Shown here: one piece after another, positions 35,901-46,297 of the stretch
Layout of the letters: each line of letters begins with the position of its first letter
Position numbering within the stretch: position 1 is the first letter of the stretch
Source: Robertmurraya dakarensis
GTDB taxonomy: Bacteria > Bacillota > Bacilli > Bacillales > Cytobacillaceae
Assembly (NCBI RefSeq): GCF_900156875.1
Contig: NZ_LT707409.1
Span: 1,037,789 to 1,101,788 of the forward strand
Length of the DNA: 64,000 nt
Direction of reading: 5' to 3'
The notes under the pieces: model-generated
What the model was told of the DNA's origin: nothing
The model's input: only the letters and a program-made list of their open reading frames with translations
The model's database searches: none
Made by a program: the position numbers and the translations under genes

Positions 35901-36773
35901 ATGGAAAAAACGGGACTTGTTCTAGAAGGCGGTGGAATGAGAGGCGTCTATACGGCAGGAGTACTGGAATTCTTTATGGAACAGCAGTTATTTTTCCCTT
36001 ATATTATAGGGGTCTCAGCGGGTGCATGTAATGCAGCATCCTATGTTTCAAGACAAAAAGGCAGAAACCAAGAAGTGACGATCGGGTATGCCAATCATCC
36101 GGAATATATATCGTATAAAAATCTTTTCTTAAAAAAAGAGCTCTTTGGAATGAATTTTATATTTGATAAAATTCCAAACGAACTCGTTCCATTTGACTTT
36201 AACCGTTTTGCAGCAGCAAATGAAAGATTCATAGTTGGAACAACCGATTGCCATACAGGCAAGCCAGTGTATTTTGATAATCATAAGCATGCCAAAGATA
36301 TTTTAACAATCATCAGGGCTTCAAGCTCACTGCCATTTATGGCCCCAGTCATCCAGTACAACGGAAAATCATTAATGGATGGGGGAATATCAGATCCTAT
36401 TCCTATTAGAAAGACTATAGAGGACGGCATGGAAAAAAGTGTCATCATTCTTACTCGGAACAAAGGCTACCGTAAAAAGAAATCCTCTCTTACTAAACTT
36501 ACTCAATATTTTTATAAAGAGTATAGTGGTTTAGCAGCTTCGTTGGAAAACCGCTATAAAGTATATAATGACACTTTAGATTATATTGAACAGCTAGAAG
36601 CGGAAAATCAAGTATTCATTATCAGGCCCCAGCAAGAGTTAAAAGTAGGAAGAGTGGAACGAAATCAACTAAAACTGACACAATTATATGAACAAGGCTA
36701 TGAAGATGCCAGCAGATTATATCATGAGCTAGTAAACTGGATTCAAACTAATCGAAAAAGCGCCTTGATTTAA
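35901..36773 (+). CDS. Patatin-like phospholipase
   Basis: A 290-residue serine hydrolase with a Ser-Asp dyad. The oxyanion-hole GGGMRG (residues 10-15), the nucleophile elbow GVSAG (Ser39) and the catalytic Asp in LMDGGISDP (Asp160) are all present, so the enzyme should be active as a lipid acyl hydrolase. It has no signal peptide, pointing to a cytoplasmic or membrane-peripheral role. It resembles the YjjU/RssA-type bacterial patatins in size. ATG 35901 is supported by aaggaggttaac; the longer frame from 35790 would add 37 residues of unlikely sequence. Confidence 0.9.
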   Translation: MEKTGLVLEGGGMRGVYTAGVLEFFMEQQLFFPYIIGVSAGACNAASYVSRQKGRNQEVTIGYANHPEYISYKNLFLKKELFGMNFIFDKIPNELVPFDFNRFAAANERFIVGTTDCHTGKPVYFDNHKHAKDILTIIRASSSLPFMAPVIQYNGKSLMDGGISDPIPIRKTIEDGMEKSVIILTRNKGYRKKKSSLTKLTQYFYKEYSGLAASLENRYKVYNDTLDYIEQLEAENQVFIIRPQQELKVGRVERNQLKLTQLYEQGYEDASRLYHELVNWIQTNRKSALI

Positions 36774-36788
36774 TTTTATAGAACAATA

Positions 36789-36836
36789 AAAGAGCCCGAT
36801 GTCGTAGAATTTTTTAGACACATCGGGCTCTTTGTT
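36789..36836. terminator. Bidirectional terminator between patatin and pbuE genes
   Basis: aaagagcccgatgt (36789-36802) pairs with acatcgggctcttt (36820-36833); a T-run flanks both sides. Confidence 0.9.
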
Positions 36837-36851
36837 TATGTTTTCCCATCT

Positions 36852-38045
36852 TTAAATCTTTGAACTTTGCATAGAATTCGTTGCCAATTCCTTTTTGCGA
36901 GTCATGCTCGGTCTCGTTAACGAAAAGACAGCAAATAATAGAGAGATGACAACAACAGCACTTCCAACCCAAGCCATATTGGTAACTGTGCCTGTTTGGT
37001 TTAAGACAAGGCCGCCAATTCCTGAACCAAGTGAAATCCCAATTTGTAATGCCGAATTATTAAAACTTTGCTGGATATCAGAGGTAGCTGGATCTGTTTC
37101 AATCAAATAGCTTTGCAGCGGAGGTGATAGACTCCAGCTTAATGCTGCCCAAATCATCATCACCGGAATGAATAAAGCAAGTGATACAGTTGTGAAAGGC
37201 AATAATAACAGGACAGCTGCAAATGCGCTTATGACAATCATGATACTTTTTGGTGCGCCAATTCGGTCGGAAAGAGCACCACCGAATGCACCTCCGCTAA
37301 CCGCTGCAATACCAAAAATAAAATAGATGACACTGACCCAATTTGAACTTAGCCCAAGATTGCTTTCTAAAAAGGGGGTGAAATAAGCATATAACGTATA
37401 GTGGCCAGCAAGCATAAACATCATGGCAAGATGAGCACTGCCGATTTTGGCGCTTGCTACTGCTTTTAATTGCTTGGTAAGCGGAATTGTTTTTTCTCCA
37501 GGAATACGTTCTAAAAACAACGAAATCAGGATCATTGATCCAACTGATAACAGTGCGATTCCAAGGAAAATCACGCGCCAGCCAAAGAAATCAGATATTA
37601 GGATTCCAAGTGGAACACCAAGCACAAGGGATGAACTGATTCCCATGTAAATGAGGCCTAATGCCTTAGCACGGTGAGCAGGCGCGACCACTTTTGCAGC
37701 AATAGTCAACGATAAAACAACGATTAACGCTGTACTTGCAGCAGACAAAACTCGGGCAACCATCATAAAAGTAAAATTAGGACTAAAATAAGTCATCAAG
37801 TTTCCAATTAAAAACACGAACAAGGATGTTAAATATAATTTCTTCCGCTCCACTTTGCTTGTCATGACAAGCAGAACTGGTCCAGCAACAGCATAGATCA
37901 AAGCAAACACGGTAATAAGCTGTCCAGCGGAGCTTATCGATATACCAAAATCGTCAGCAATCGTCGGTAAAATTCCGCCAACAATTAATTCAACCAATCC
38001 AACTGCGATTGTGGATAACGCCAATATAAAAACTTTTAAATTCAT
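36852..38045 (-). CDS. pbuE: Purine efflux pump PbuE
   Basis: A 397-residue twelve-span MFS carrier that exports hypoxanthine/adenine-type purines. It follows Bacillus subtilis PbuE closely from the first residues ([64 protein letters not shown]) to [15 protein letters not shown] and [23 protein letters not shown]. It lies directly downstream of an adenine-class purine riboswitch with terminator, exactly as in B. subtilis, which independently supports the assignment. The start ATG 38045 has a gaaaggacga ribosome binding site. Confidence 0.95.
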   Translation of the reverse strand: MNLKVFILALSTIAVGLVELIVGGILPTIADDFGISISSAGQLITVFALIYAVAGPVLLVMTSKVERKKLYLTSLFVFLIGNLMTYFSPNFTFMMVARVLSAASTALIVVLSLTIAAKVVAPAHRAKALGLIYMGISSSLVLGVPLGILISDFFGWRVIFLGIALLSVGSMILISLFLERIPGEKTIPLTKQLKAVASAKIGSAHLAMMFMLAGHYTLYAYFTPFLESNLGLSSNWVSVIYFIFGIAAVSGGAFGGALSDRIGAPKSIMIVISAFAAVLLLLPFTTVSLALFIPVMMIWAALSWSLSPPLQSYLIETDPATSDIQQSFNNSALQIGISLGSGIGGLVLNQTGTVTNMAWVGSAVVVISLLFAVFSLTRPSMTRKKELATNSMQSSKI

Positions 38046-38114
38046 AATCTAGCTCTCGTCCTTTCTAGTCAAAAGTTATATCAATAGGCTTAAGGGATTT
38101 TTTCAGAGAAAAAC

Positions 38115-38222
38115 AAAAAATCCTGATTACAAAAAACGAATGCATGTTACTTTCATTTTCTGTAATCAGGATTTTAAGGTTCCTGGTAGAGACCCTCAAG
38201 CCATATTCTTGAGGTTATACAG
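38115..38222 (-). promoter_or_regulatory. Adenine riboswitch with intrinsic terminator (pbuE leader)
   Basis: On the minus strand the aptamer spans 38222-38160: P1 ctgtataa / ttacag, P2 cctcaag…cttgagg with loop aatatgg, P3 with the conserved ctaccagg loop, and the junction base ahead of tacag is T (cctgattacag), which specifies adenine; guanine aptamers have C. The P1 3' strand also belongs to a 13-bp terminator hairpin (38161-38173 with 38119-38131) that ends in T6. Adenine binding should break the terminator and turn pbuE on, as in B. subtilis. Confidence 0.93.
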
Positions 38223-38458
38223 GTTTATATAGTTTTAAATAATCACTTTGAAAATTTTACTACGATACATTTTATATTTCAAGTGTAAATTTTTTCTGAG
38301 ATGTGATTTAGTTCATTGTAAACGTTTCACAATTCGATATAATACTAAAGGTATGGTTGGTTTATTAGGAGAAAAGAAATATTTTATAGCTGTTCACAAT
38401 GGATGTTCCTGAATGAAACACTAACTACATACATCAAATAATAAAGGAGACAACAGAT

Positions 38459-40426
38459 GTGAAACACTTCTTTAGAAACATCAAAACGAAATTAATACTG
38501 GCTTTCTCTTTCATTCTTATTATTCCATCACTTTTGATTGGAACAGAAGCCTATATCACAGCAAAAGATGCTGTAGAACACGAAATATTAGCTAGTATTG
38601 ATGAAAATATTAATCTATTAAACTCCATCATCGATAACTCCATTAAGCCGAAGATGCATGATGTTGAATTTCTGTCTACAAAGATCCATGCTGATTTATA
38701 TGACGGGGAAGATAGTCCTGAAATCAGAAGGATTCTCGACCAGTATGCCAAACTGCATCCAGAAGCCCAGAGCGTCTATGTCGGTACTGAAACAGGTTTG
38801 TTTGTTCAGGAACCAAAAGTAGACATGGCTGATGATTACGACCCAAGAAAAAGAGATTGGTATGTCGAGGCTATGGAGCAAAAAGGTAGTGTGATGATAT
38901 CAGATCCTTATATTTCCGCAGGGACAGACGATATGGTCATTACTGTTTCAAAAATCACTGAAGATGGAACGGGTGTTTTGGCCGTAAATATCTTTTTGAC
39001 TCATATTCAACAACTAACCAATACAGTAAAAATAGGGGATGAAGGTTACGCTCTTCTTTTAGACAAAGAGAGAAAATTTATCGCTCACCCAACAGAACCA
39101 ATTGGCAGCGATGCAGCGGAAGAATTCTATCAAGAAATGTACACAAAGGAAAAAGGGCAATTTGATTATCTCCTTAATGGAGAAAATAAAGTCATGAGCT
39201 TTGCGACAAACGAGTTAACGGGCTGGAAAATCGGAGGAAATATGTACTCTTCTGAAATTAGCCAGGCGGCTGCACCGATATTAAAAAATACCACCATCGT
39301 TATTGTCATTGCCTTTATGGCAGGAGCGCTGCTTGTTTTCTTCATACTCAAATCGGTAATGAAGCCAATTAAGGAACTAAAGGAAAAAGCGTTGACAATT
39401 AGCCAAGGCGACTTGACTCAAGGAGTCATTATAAAATCTAATGATGAAATAGGTCAATTGGGCAGGGCATTCAATGAAATGCAGGTAAGTCTTAAAGATG
39501 TAGTAAAGCAGGTTGATTTTAATGCTGACCAAGTGGCGGCCTCTGCAGAAGAATTGACAGCAAGTGCAGAAATGACCACCAGTGCAAGCGAACAAGTCGC
39601 ATCCTCCATTCAAGAAGTAGCCGGAAATGCAGACAAGCAAACAAGTGGAGTAGATCAAAATGCTCAATCTCTGGATGAAATTTCTGAAGGAATTACGTTA
39701 ATTGCCAAAAATTCAATGAGAGTGGCAGAGTTATCTCAACAAACAACAGAGCAAGCGGAAGTTGGCGGAGTGGCTGTTAAAAATACGGTCAATCAAATGA
39801 ATTCCATACAGGTATCAGTTTCTGAATCAAACACCATGATTCATTCTTTACATGAAAGCTCTAGGAAGGTTAGTTCTATTCTAGACGTGATCACAGGAAT
39901 TGCTGATCAAACTAATCTATTATCATTAAACGCTGCCATTGAAGCAGCCAGAGCTGGGGAACATGGAAAAGGCTTTGCAGTCGTAGCAGATGAGGTCCGA
40001 AAGCTAGCGGAGCAATCACAGCAATCCGCAAAGGAAATCTATGATATCATTCAAAGGATCCAGAAAGATACAGAGAACTCAGTTAGCATTATGGCAAAAG
40101 TTTCAGATGATGTGCAGGCAGGGGTTCAAATATCCAATGAAGCAATTGAGAAATTCACACAAATCCTAATGAGCACGAAAGAAATGACACCGCAAATGGA
40201 GGATATTTCAGCAACTGCTCAACAGATATCATCTGCCGTACAAGAAGTAGCAGCAACCGCAAATGAGCTGGCCATTATTGCCAAAAATAATGCCACGACT
40301 TCTGAAGAAGTTGCAGCTTCAACAGAAGAACAGTTAGCTTCAATGGAAGAAATTTCAGCATCAGCTAATGCTTTATCCACTATGGCTGAAGATTTAAAAG
40401 GATTAATTTCAAAATTTAAATACTAA
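38459..40426 (+). CDS. Methyl-accepting chemotaxis protein with dCache sensor
   Basis: A 655-residue transmembrane chemoreceptor. Membrane span 1 at about residues 11-32, a dCache extracellular sensor to about 275, span 2 at about 280-305, HAMP ([21 protein letters not shown]) and a signalling hairpin whose tip is [38 protein letters not shown]. It would control CheA at cell poles. The sensor has the RxWY (132-135) and Tyr151 parts of the amino-acid-binding dCache motif, but the position expected to be Asp is Asn177 (VLAVNIFL), so amino-acid binding is uncertain. The start is GTG 38459 with aaaggagac upstream. In the upstream gap only the pbuE leader is recognisable. Confidence 0.95.
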   Translation: MKHFFRNIKTKLILAFSFILIIPSLLIGTEAYITAKDAVEHEILASIDENINLLNSIIDNSIKPKMHDVEFLSTKIHADLYDGEDSPEIRRILDQYAKLHPEAQSVYVGTETGLFVQEPKVDMADDYDPRKRDWYVEAMEQKGSVMISDPYISAGTDDMVITVSKITEDGTGVLAVNIFLTHIQQLTNTVKIGDEGYALLLDKERKFIAHPTEPIGSDAAEEFYQEMYTKEKGQFDYLLNGENKVMSFATNELTGWKIGGNMYSSEISQAAAPILKNTTIVIVIAFMAGALLVFFILKSVMKPIKELKEKALTISQGDLTQGVIIKSNDEIGQLGRAFNEMQVSLKDVVKQVDFNADQVAASAEELTASAEMTTSASEQVASSIQEVAGNADKQTSGVDQNAQSLDEISEGITLIAKNSMRVAELSQQTTEQAEVGGVAVKNTVNQMNSIQVSVSESNTMIHSLHESSRKVSSILDVITGIADQTNLLSLNAAIEAARAGEHGKGFAVVADEVRKLAEQSQQSAKEIYDIIQRIQKDTENSVSIMAKVSDDVQAGVQISNEAIEKFTQILMSTKEMTPQMEDISATAQQISSAVQEVAATANELAIIAKNNATTSEEVAASTEEQLASMEEISASANALSTMAEDLKGLISKFKY

Positions 40427-40475
40427 TATAGACTTTCCTGCAATAAACAGGGAAAGAATTCGGAGGAAACATCAG

Positions 40476-40631
40476 ATGAGCAGATATTCACACCATAAAA
40501 ACTTAAAGGACTTAATAAAGAAAAACATTCGGGATTTACAACAGGATTCAAAATTACTAGACAAGATTGAAGAAAGAATCGAAAGCAAATTTATGAAAGA
40601 ATCTGCTAAAATAGCTGGAATGGAAAAGTAA
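40476..40631 (+). CDS. FbpB-family small basic protein
   Basis: A 51-residue lysine-rich protein too short for usual gene calls. LKDLIKKNIRDLQQDSKLLDKIEERIESK has the pattern of the Fur-regulated basic protein B family (short helix, LVKKNI-like, then IE+RIE), small proteins which in Bacillus subtilis assist the FsrA iron-sparing sRNA response. A strong cggagga ribosome binding site precedes ATG 40476. It follows the chemoreceptor stop by 49 bp in the same direction. I could not find a Fur box directly upstream, so regulation by iron is not shown here. Confidence 0.65.
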   Translation: MSRYSHHKNLKDLIKKNIRDLQQDSKLLDKIEERIESKFMKESAKIAGMEK

Positions 40632-40657
40632 TTTTCTTCATTCGTGATTTGAAAAAT

Positions 40658-40690
40658 GGGCCAATTCTCAGTTTATGAGGACTGGCCTCT
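40658..40690. terminator. Bidirectional terminator before the ger operon end
   Basis: gggccaattctca (40658-40670) against tgaggactggcct (40676-40688) with two wobble pairs, lying between convergent genes. Confidence 0.65.
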
Positions 40691-40707
40691 TAATATTAAA
40701 ACAGCTT

Positions 40708-41820
40708 TTATTCGATTATCCCTGTACTCATAATTGAAACATTAACGTTCACGTCAAAAGCCAATTCAGGATAAAGTTCTTCCCATTCCTTAAAGGTATC
40801 TCTTGTATGCAGTCTCGTCGCCTTATAACGAAGACCAAAACCAATAGGATCCGCATCATATTCCTGAAGCTTCTTTAATAATTCGGTTATCTCTTTTTTT
40901 GCCATTTCGCTTGCGTACTTGCTATAGGTAGATAATTGACTAGGATCCATTTGCTTATTGGATTCCTCAATAATTCCTTTTACCGAAACATCCAGTTTTA
41001 TGCCGGGTTTGTTTTTGGTATTTGTAACTAACTTGTACTTTGTCTTTGCTGTATCAACAGCAATGGTATAAATTAGGTCATCTCTATTTACAATTAAATC
41101 TAGCTTTTGAGTATTATTTGCCAACAGATTATAAAATTTAGTCTCCCTAGGGCTCAGCTTGAAAGGATGTTTATTTTTAGCAAAAAGGATTGAGCTATTT
41201 ACAACAATTTTCTTTTTGTCATTACTAGAGCTTAAAACAGGTAAAATAGGGTCAAATCCCGTCTCTATCATCCTCCGCCGGAAGTCGAATAGATAAGTTG
41301 AGACAATATAGGCACTTTCCACACCGTTTTGATCAAATAAATTAAACAACGCAGAACCAGCTTTTTCGGAAGAGGGTTGTGTCTTTAATACCCCCTCTGC
41401 ATTGGGACTTCCTACCGCAACCCACGATACTCTTTGGATATCTCTTCTCCGTACAAAGAAGTCTGCTATCTCGGTTAAATCGTGATGGAGAAGGTCCTCC
41501 CCAAAGACGATAACTTTCGCATGTCCAAAATCTAATTCCTTATCAGCATGTGTCTTTAGTAAGCGAATTGCCGATGCAATCGATTCACTTTCCTTTGTTA
41601 AATAAGTAAACTCAGTTCCTGATTCCCTGAGAGATCCAGTTGGAATGGCAAGCTTTAGGATTACCTTATAAGGTCTTTCTTCATTATCAGTATGGTCAAC
41701 TCCTATTGACAGGACGAAGACTCTTTTATCAATGTCTTTAAATCCGCATCCAGACTGAAGGATAAGAGATAGTGAAACGATGATAGCCATCAACCGTCTA
41801 CCTGTACATATAACACTCAT
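40708..41820 (-). CDS. Germinant receptor C subunit (GerAC-type lipoprotein)
   Basis: A 370-residue lipoprotein of the GerA-type receptor in the spore inner membrane. The signal peptide has a lipobox SLILQSGC (Cys about residue 25), followed by the family opening FKDIDKRVFVLSIGVDHTD and GHAKVIVFGEDLL, and a Spore_III_AC-like C-terminal half with FKEWEELYPELAFDVNVNVSI. The start overlaps the B-subunit stop by four bases. Third gene of the operon, ending at the terminator near 40658. Confidence 0.92.
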   Translation of the reverse strand: MSVICTGRRLMAIIVSLSLILQSGCGFKDIDKRVFVLSIGVDHTDNEERPYKVILKLAIPTGSLRESGTEFTYLTKESESIASAIRLLKTHADKELDFGHAKVIVFGEDLLHHDLTEIADFFVRRRDIQRVSWVAVGSPNAEGVLKTQPSSEKAGSALFNLFDQNGVESAYIVSTYLFDFRRRMIETGFDPILPVLSSSNDKKKIVVNSSILFAKNKHPFKLSPRETKFYNLLANNTQKLDLIVNRDDLIYTIAVDTAKTKYKLVTNTKNKPGIKLDVSVKGIIEESNKQMDPSQLSTYSKYASEMAKKEITELLKKLQEYDADPIGFGLRYKATRLHTRDTFKEWEELYPELAFDVNVNVSIMSTGIIE

Positions 41821-42911
41821 ACCTTCGCCCTCCTTTTAATAAACAAAAAAAGGCTGAACATAACGACAAATGAACAGAGCAGAAAATTCAAGAAGTAACT
41901 TGAATACTGAATAAGATGGTATTCTGTGAGATAGGAGACAGCGATCAAGCTTGCAACCCAAAAAAAGCTAAGGAATAGATAGGGAGTCAGATTACGCTTT
42001 TTCAATTGAAACTTCTTAAACCAAATAATGCTTTTCAATAATTCCAACGTGACATGCCAGTGAATTAAAACACTCAGAAACGAAATCGCCAAATACAGGA
42101 GGAGGAAGATGTAAATCACTCTTTCCACAATAAAAAATTCTAATCGCAGCGAGTCACTGGTTGTAATCCAGGGATAAACGACGTCGCCGACAGCATCAAA
42201 GCCAAGCATTCCAATGGGGATAAAATAGGTAGTCACAAGCGCTGTACCGCCAATAAGCGCAATGAATAGCATGTTCTTCCAATTAATTTGCTGCTTCTTT
42301 TTAAAAAGACGGTTAAAAATGATGAGATTAAAACCACCCAACAATAAATAGGCAGAAGCAGATATAGCTGTAAAACTGGGCGGGTTATGGATATACATCA
42401 ATGATTCTCCGATAAAATCCCAATTAAGTTCATGGGATGTGTAAGCTTTAATAGTAATGATAAAGACAAACGGTAAACTGCATATCAGAACGAACTCAAC
42501 CGTATAAAGAACACTCTTACTATTCAACAAAATTCCATAGGTGAGAAATAGCAAAAAAGTAATGGTGATCCAGGATAAGGGCATATCTGGTGTTAAAAAT
42601 CTTTTTAATAAAAAAGAAAATGTTACTAACGTAATAAGCCCTGCGATGTACCAAGTAACTGCTATAACGAATAAAATAACAAAAGAAAACCAGCGCGGCA
42701 TGTATTTCTTTGTCAAGTCAGGCAGTCCCTCGCCAGGGAATAAGTTAAAAAATCGAGCGCAAAGATAGCAGAAAACGAGTCCTAAAATGTAGGAAATTAT
42801 CATAGAAAGGAGGGCACCCTCTGATCTTTGTGATATGAGAATTTTAGGAACAGACGCAACAACATTGGCCACCATATTAACAAAAACAAGGTAAATAAAA
42901 TAACGGTTCAT
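41817..42911 (-). CDS. Germinant receptor B subunit (GerAB-type permease-like)
   Basis: A 364-residue integral membrane protein with about ten hydrophobic spans, of the amino-acid-permease-like GerAB family that forms the likely nutrient-binding subunit of the receptor. The opening YLVFVNMVANVVASVPKILI and GEGLPDLTKKYMPRW match the family; the span SAYLLLGGFNLIIFNRL is the conserved middle part. It overlaps the A subunit by four bases and the C subunit by four, so the three are translationally coupled. Which nutrient it senses is not predictable. Confidence 0.92.
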   Translation of the reverse strand: MNRYFIYLVFVNMVANVVASVPKILISQRSEGALLSMIISYILGLVFCYLCARFFNLFPGEGLPDLTKKYMPRWFSFVILFVIAVTWYIAGLITLVTFSFLLKRFLTPDMPLSWITITFLLFLTYGILLNSKSVLYTVEFVLICSLPFVFIITIKAYTSHELNWDFIGESLMYIHNPPSFTAISASAYLLLGGFNLIIFNRLFKKKQQINWKNMLFIALIGGTALVTTYFIPIGMLGFDAVGDVVYPWITTSDSLRLEFFIVERVIYIFLLLYLAISFLSVLIHWHVTLELLKSIIWFKKFQLKKRNLTPYLFLSFFWVASLIAVSYLTEYHLIQYSSYFLNFLLCSFVVMFSLFLFIKRRAKV

Positions 42912-44275
42912 GATGATGTTTTCTCCGTTTCTGCCCTCTTGCTTTGAAGGTAAATCTTAAAATAAGGTTCTCCAAAGCTGTTTAATTGTGTTAAATACAT
43001 GAGGAATCCAATTAATCCGAATACCAGACCTGCCAGTCCAGCGAAACTAGCGAATACTAGGAGGATTAAGCGGACGACTCGTATGCCAAAGCTCATCTCA
43101 TTAATGGGGATGACAAAGGTTGAGATTGCCACAGCTCCCACAATAATAATCATGATATTGGAAGCAAGGGCTGCTTCCGTTGCAGCTTGTCCTAGAATTA
43201 ACCCTCCAACTGTAGTTGCGGCACCTGTTACAGCCTTAGGCAGCCGTATACTGGCTTCAGTCAGGAGTTCCATGAAAACCAGCATAAAAAGTACTTCAAC
43301 AAACGAAGGATATGGTACGCCGATTCTGCTGCCAGCAATCGATAGGGCAAGCTCCACACGGAACACCTCAGGATTATAGGAGGTAGCCGCAACATAGATT
43401 CCTGGCAGAGTTAAGCATGCAAATAATCCAAAATAGCGAAGTAATTTTAAGAATCTTGTGATCCAATAGGATCCGTATATGTCATCCATAGAAGTCATGA
43501 AATCAAAAAAGACGACGGGTGCAATAACGGTTGTATGACTGCCATCCAATAAAAGAACAACTTTTCCGCCGGCGAGGTTAAAGACAACCCTGTCCGTACG
43601 TTCGGTCATCATCATAATCGGCATTAGGGAGCGTTTCTTATCGTTCAATAACCGGTTGAGTTCAGTTGTTGATTGGATGATAGGAGGATTAAGGGCACTT
43701 AGCTTTTTTTTAATGTTTTCTAGAACATCGCTAATAACCAATTCTTCATCATAAATGATCGCCAACGACTGATGTGTGTTTTCACCTAACTCCATCATCT
43801 CTACCGTAAGAGAAGGCTTATGGTAGCGTTGGCGGATAATATTAATATTTGTCGCAATATCTTCACTTAGAGAATATTGCGGGCCTTGGATGGTCGGTTC
43901 TATACTAGTTTCCAATACTGCTTCCGTGTTGCTTTTTTTTATATCCAGCAGCAAGAGTTGGTCTCTGACCTCAACAACAACACTTCCCTTAGTCAATTCA
44001 AGCAGCATTTGCTCCCTTGGCTGGTTTTCTTGCAGGTTAGGGAGGGAGTTTAGGTAAGCTTCCACATGCTCAAGGCTTTCTAATTCAAAGAAAGGCTTAA
44101 TGACAAGCTGCTGGAGTTGTTCTCCATCCACAACAGTTTTGATATACAATAGCTCTACGTGTTTTTCGCCAACATGTAATGGTTTGTTTACCAAATCAGA
44201 AGTTGACTTTAATTCTTCAAATAACCATTCCAAAGTCTCGTGGGAGGTCGATATTTTGTTTGTAAATGAACGCAT
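42908..44275 (-). CDS. Germinant receptor A subunit (GerAA-type)
   Basis: A 455-residue membrane protein: a soluble N-terminal half (residues 1-270) and a C-terminal half with about five spans. Diagnostic blocks include VFFDFMTSMDDIYGSYWITRFLKLLRYFGLF and GVPYPSFVEVLFMLVFMELLTEASIRLPK, plus GAATTVGGLILGQAATEA. The N-terminus is shorter than in many GerAA proteins, which often carry an extra 30-80 residues, so this receptor may be a reduced type. A gagagg-type ribosome binding site precedes ATG 44275. The 306 bp upstream (to 44581) holds no element I could name; a SigG promoter is expected but not clear. Confidence 0.92.
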   Translation of the reverse strand: MRSFTNKISTSHETLEWLFEELKSTSDLVNKPLHVGEKHVELLYIKTVVDGEQLQQLVIKPFFELESLEHVEAYLNSLPNLQENQPREQMLLELTKGSVVVEVRDQLLLLDIKKSNTEAVLETSIEPTIQGPQYSLSEDIATNINIIRQRYHKPSLTVEMMELGENTHQSLAIIYDEELVISDVLENIKKKLSALNPPIIQSTTELNRLLNDKKRSLMPIMMMTERTDRVVFNLAGGKVVLLLDGSHTTVIAPVVFFDFMTSMDDIYGSYWITRFLKLLRYFGLFACLTLPGIYVAATSYNPEVFRVELALSIAGSRIGVPYPSFVEVLFMLVFMELLTEASIRLPKAVTGAATTVGGLILGQAATEAALASNIMIIIVGAVAISTFVIPINEMSFGIRVVRLILLVFASFAGLAGLVFGLIGFLMYLTQLNSFGEPYFKIYLQSKRAETEKTSS

Positions 44276-44581
44276 CCAAACCTCTCCTAACCGGATTTAT
44301 CATCAGTCAATTTCCACCAAGGAAATTTTAGGTATATCTTTACCTGAATCACAAACATCATACATATAACTGTTAATCAGAGGTAATTCATTTACTAAGA
44401 TCTAGTTGGCTTTACATAAATCTAAGTTCAGTGAAATGTTTATTCACAACGAACAAAGTAGAGGTAAATTATGTTATTTTATATATAGAGGTTTAATATC
44501 GTGTTTTAGGTTTCAGCTAGGGTTCTAACGCAGGATTCATCACGAATTGACGGCTATCTATTTTACGAAAGGGGTGATAAC

Positions 44582-44851
44582 TTGGAAGAAACAATGGGTT
44601 TTTTGCTTGGTACATTAGATTTATTTTATCCCTTACTGATCGCATCAGTCTTTACCTTTTTATATGCTCTGGTTATGCGTTCTTGGGTTTGGATGTTAGT
44701 AAGTGCAATATTACTCTATCCTGAAGCTTGGCTTTTCAGCGGCTATCCCCCGTATCCTTGGGCGAAGTTCGTTCCCTTTATACAATTGATATTAGCCATC
44801 ATTTTTTATTTTAAGAAAACCAGTAAACTAAAGTCCCGCGAATTAAAGTAA
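44582..44851 (+). CDS. Small membrane protein, unknown function
   Basis: An 89-residue hydrophobic protein with two or three membrane spans (residues 12-32, 38-52 and 62-80) and a lysine-rich cytoplasmic tail. A SGYPPYPWAKFVPF loop lies between the spans. No family is recognised. The start is TTG 44582, supported by gaaaggggtgat immediately upstream. It diverges from the ger operon. Downstream, 44852-45176 (325 bp) shows no gene, repeat or convincing terminator. Confidence 0.6.
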   Translation: MEETMGFLLGTLDLFYPLLIASVFTFLYALVMRSWVWMLVSAILLYPEAWLFSGYPPYPWAKFVPFIQLILAIIFYFKKTSKLKSRELK

Positions 44852-45176
44852 TACATTCAATCGTCTCTACCTGATGGACACCATCGTCTAGACTGCAACA
44901 TATAATCTTATAGAAGTAATCGTCTGGTAACATTGTAGGTTAGTTGAATTCTTATTTGAAATCATGTAAGGATTCATCATTCTTTTTCCTTTTAATCGAC
45001 CTCCATTCCGCAAAGTCCCCGGGTTATATACCTTTTAAAAACAATAAACTTTACTATATTTTGATATCTTACGCATGATGGGTATTCATGTTAAAATAAA
45101 AAGACTATTTCTAACTCTTAGAAAAGGCTTTTAATGAAACTAATAATCTATCATAAATGGCAGGTGTGGCTTCAAC

Positions 45177-46220
45177 GTGAAGAGACAGAAAGCAATGATC
45201 ATGTTTGCTGGTCTGCAAGTGGTATGCTTTCTGCTATATCTAGTATTTTTTGATTTCAAACAGACAGAGGAAGTAAGTGTGATCACTAAAACCCAAACGT
45301 CGATGGCGTATCTACAAAAAGAAAATTTCCCTAGTGATGCTCACGCTTCTGCAAATGATGAAATGACGGTGGCAGCAGACGGGAAGGAATCTAGAGAGAA
45401 CATTTCAGATGATACTCAAGCTATGGCAGAGGAACAACTAGAAGCAGATGGCGGGCATGAAACACTAACAATAAAAGAAGAAATTAAGGAAAAAGTTAGG
45501 GAAGTGTTAGAAGGAACCCTTAATTTATTCAAAAAAGATTTAAAGGTTGTGTCAATTGGGGACTCTCTCACTCAAGGGATAGGCGATGAGACTGAGAGCG
45601 GCGGTTATGTTGGGATACTAAACCATACATTTGAAGCGAATAGCTTAAATATTAGTATCGAAAACTACGGAAAAAGAGGAAACCGCTCGGACCAATTACT
45701 AAAACGTTTGGAAGAGAAAGAAATTGCTTCATCAATTAAGAAAGCAGATGTGGTATTAATCACGATTGGTGCCAACGATATAATGAAGGTATTTAAAAAT
45801 AATTTTACAAACCTCCAATTAGAACCCTTCGAGGAAGAAAGACTAAGATATATTGAAAGATTAAAAGAGATTTTTAATAAAATTCATAAATTGAACCCGG
45901 ATGCTAAAATTTATTTAATTGGTTTTTATAATCCATTCGAAAAGTATTTTAGTGACATTGAAGAGTTAGAAATGATCATTACTAGTTGGAATGAAACAGG
46001 TCGGTCTATAACGGAAGAGTTGGGTTATGCTGAGTATATCCCGATTGCAGATTTATTTGCAGATCCTAACATGAATTTGCTTGCTGATGATTATTTCCAC
46101 CCCAACACAAGTGCTTATAAGTTAATTGCCAAGCGTGTCTTAGAAACTATAGAAGAAATTAGCGTAGTGCCAGAGGTCACCACAGAGAGTGAAACAGTAA
46201 AAGATCCAGATTCTGAATGA
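45177..46220 (+). CDS. Membrane-anchored SGNH/GDSL hydrolase (YpmR-like)
   Basis: A 347-residue extracellular esterase or lipase-type hydrolase. A single N-terminal anchor (residues 8-24) precedes an acidic linker and the SGNH fold from about residue 122: block I VVSIGDSLTQGIG (nucleophile Ser), block III ITIGANDIMK (Asn), block V DYFHPN (Asp and His). A further block II glycine is in NYGKRGNRSD. The catalytic set is complete. Substrates are unknown; homologues act on cell-envelope acyl groups. The start is GTG 45177 with an ggcaggtg-type site. It is followed by a strong terminator. Confidence 0.88.
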   Translation: MKRQKAMIMFAGLQVVCFLLYLVFFDFKQTEEVSVITKTQTSMAYLQKENFPSDAHASANDEMTVAADGKESRENISDDTQAMAEEQLEADGGHETLTIKEEIKEKVREVLEGTLNLFKKDLKVVSIGDSLTQGIGDETESGGYVGILNHTFEANSLNISIENYGKRGNRSDQLLKRLEEKEIASSIKKADVVLITIGANDIMKVFKNNFTNLQLEPFEEERLRYIERLKEIFNKIHKLNPDAKIYLIGFYNPFEKYFSDIEELEMIITSWNETGRSITEELGYAEYIPIADLFADPNMNLLADDYFHPNTSAYKLIAKRVLETIEEISVVPEVTTESETVKDPDSE

Positions 46221-46253
46221 ATCATGCCTATTATGATCTTTTAAAAATAAAAG

Positions 46254-46297
46254 CCCATCATTCCAGTCAATGAACGAATTGGAATGATGGGTTTTTA
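46254..46297 (+). terminator. Terminator of the SGNH hydrolase gene
   Basis: cccatcattcca (46254-46265) pairs with tggaatgatggg (46280-46291), then five T. The remainder to 46588 is AT-rich without recognised sites. Confidence 0.92.

Noticed and set aside
38318-38332. cre-like sequence tgtaaacgtttcaca upstream of the chemoreceptor
   Set aside because: It carries one extra base against the palindromic consensus, leaving mismatches in the right half; not enough to call a CcpA site.
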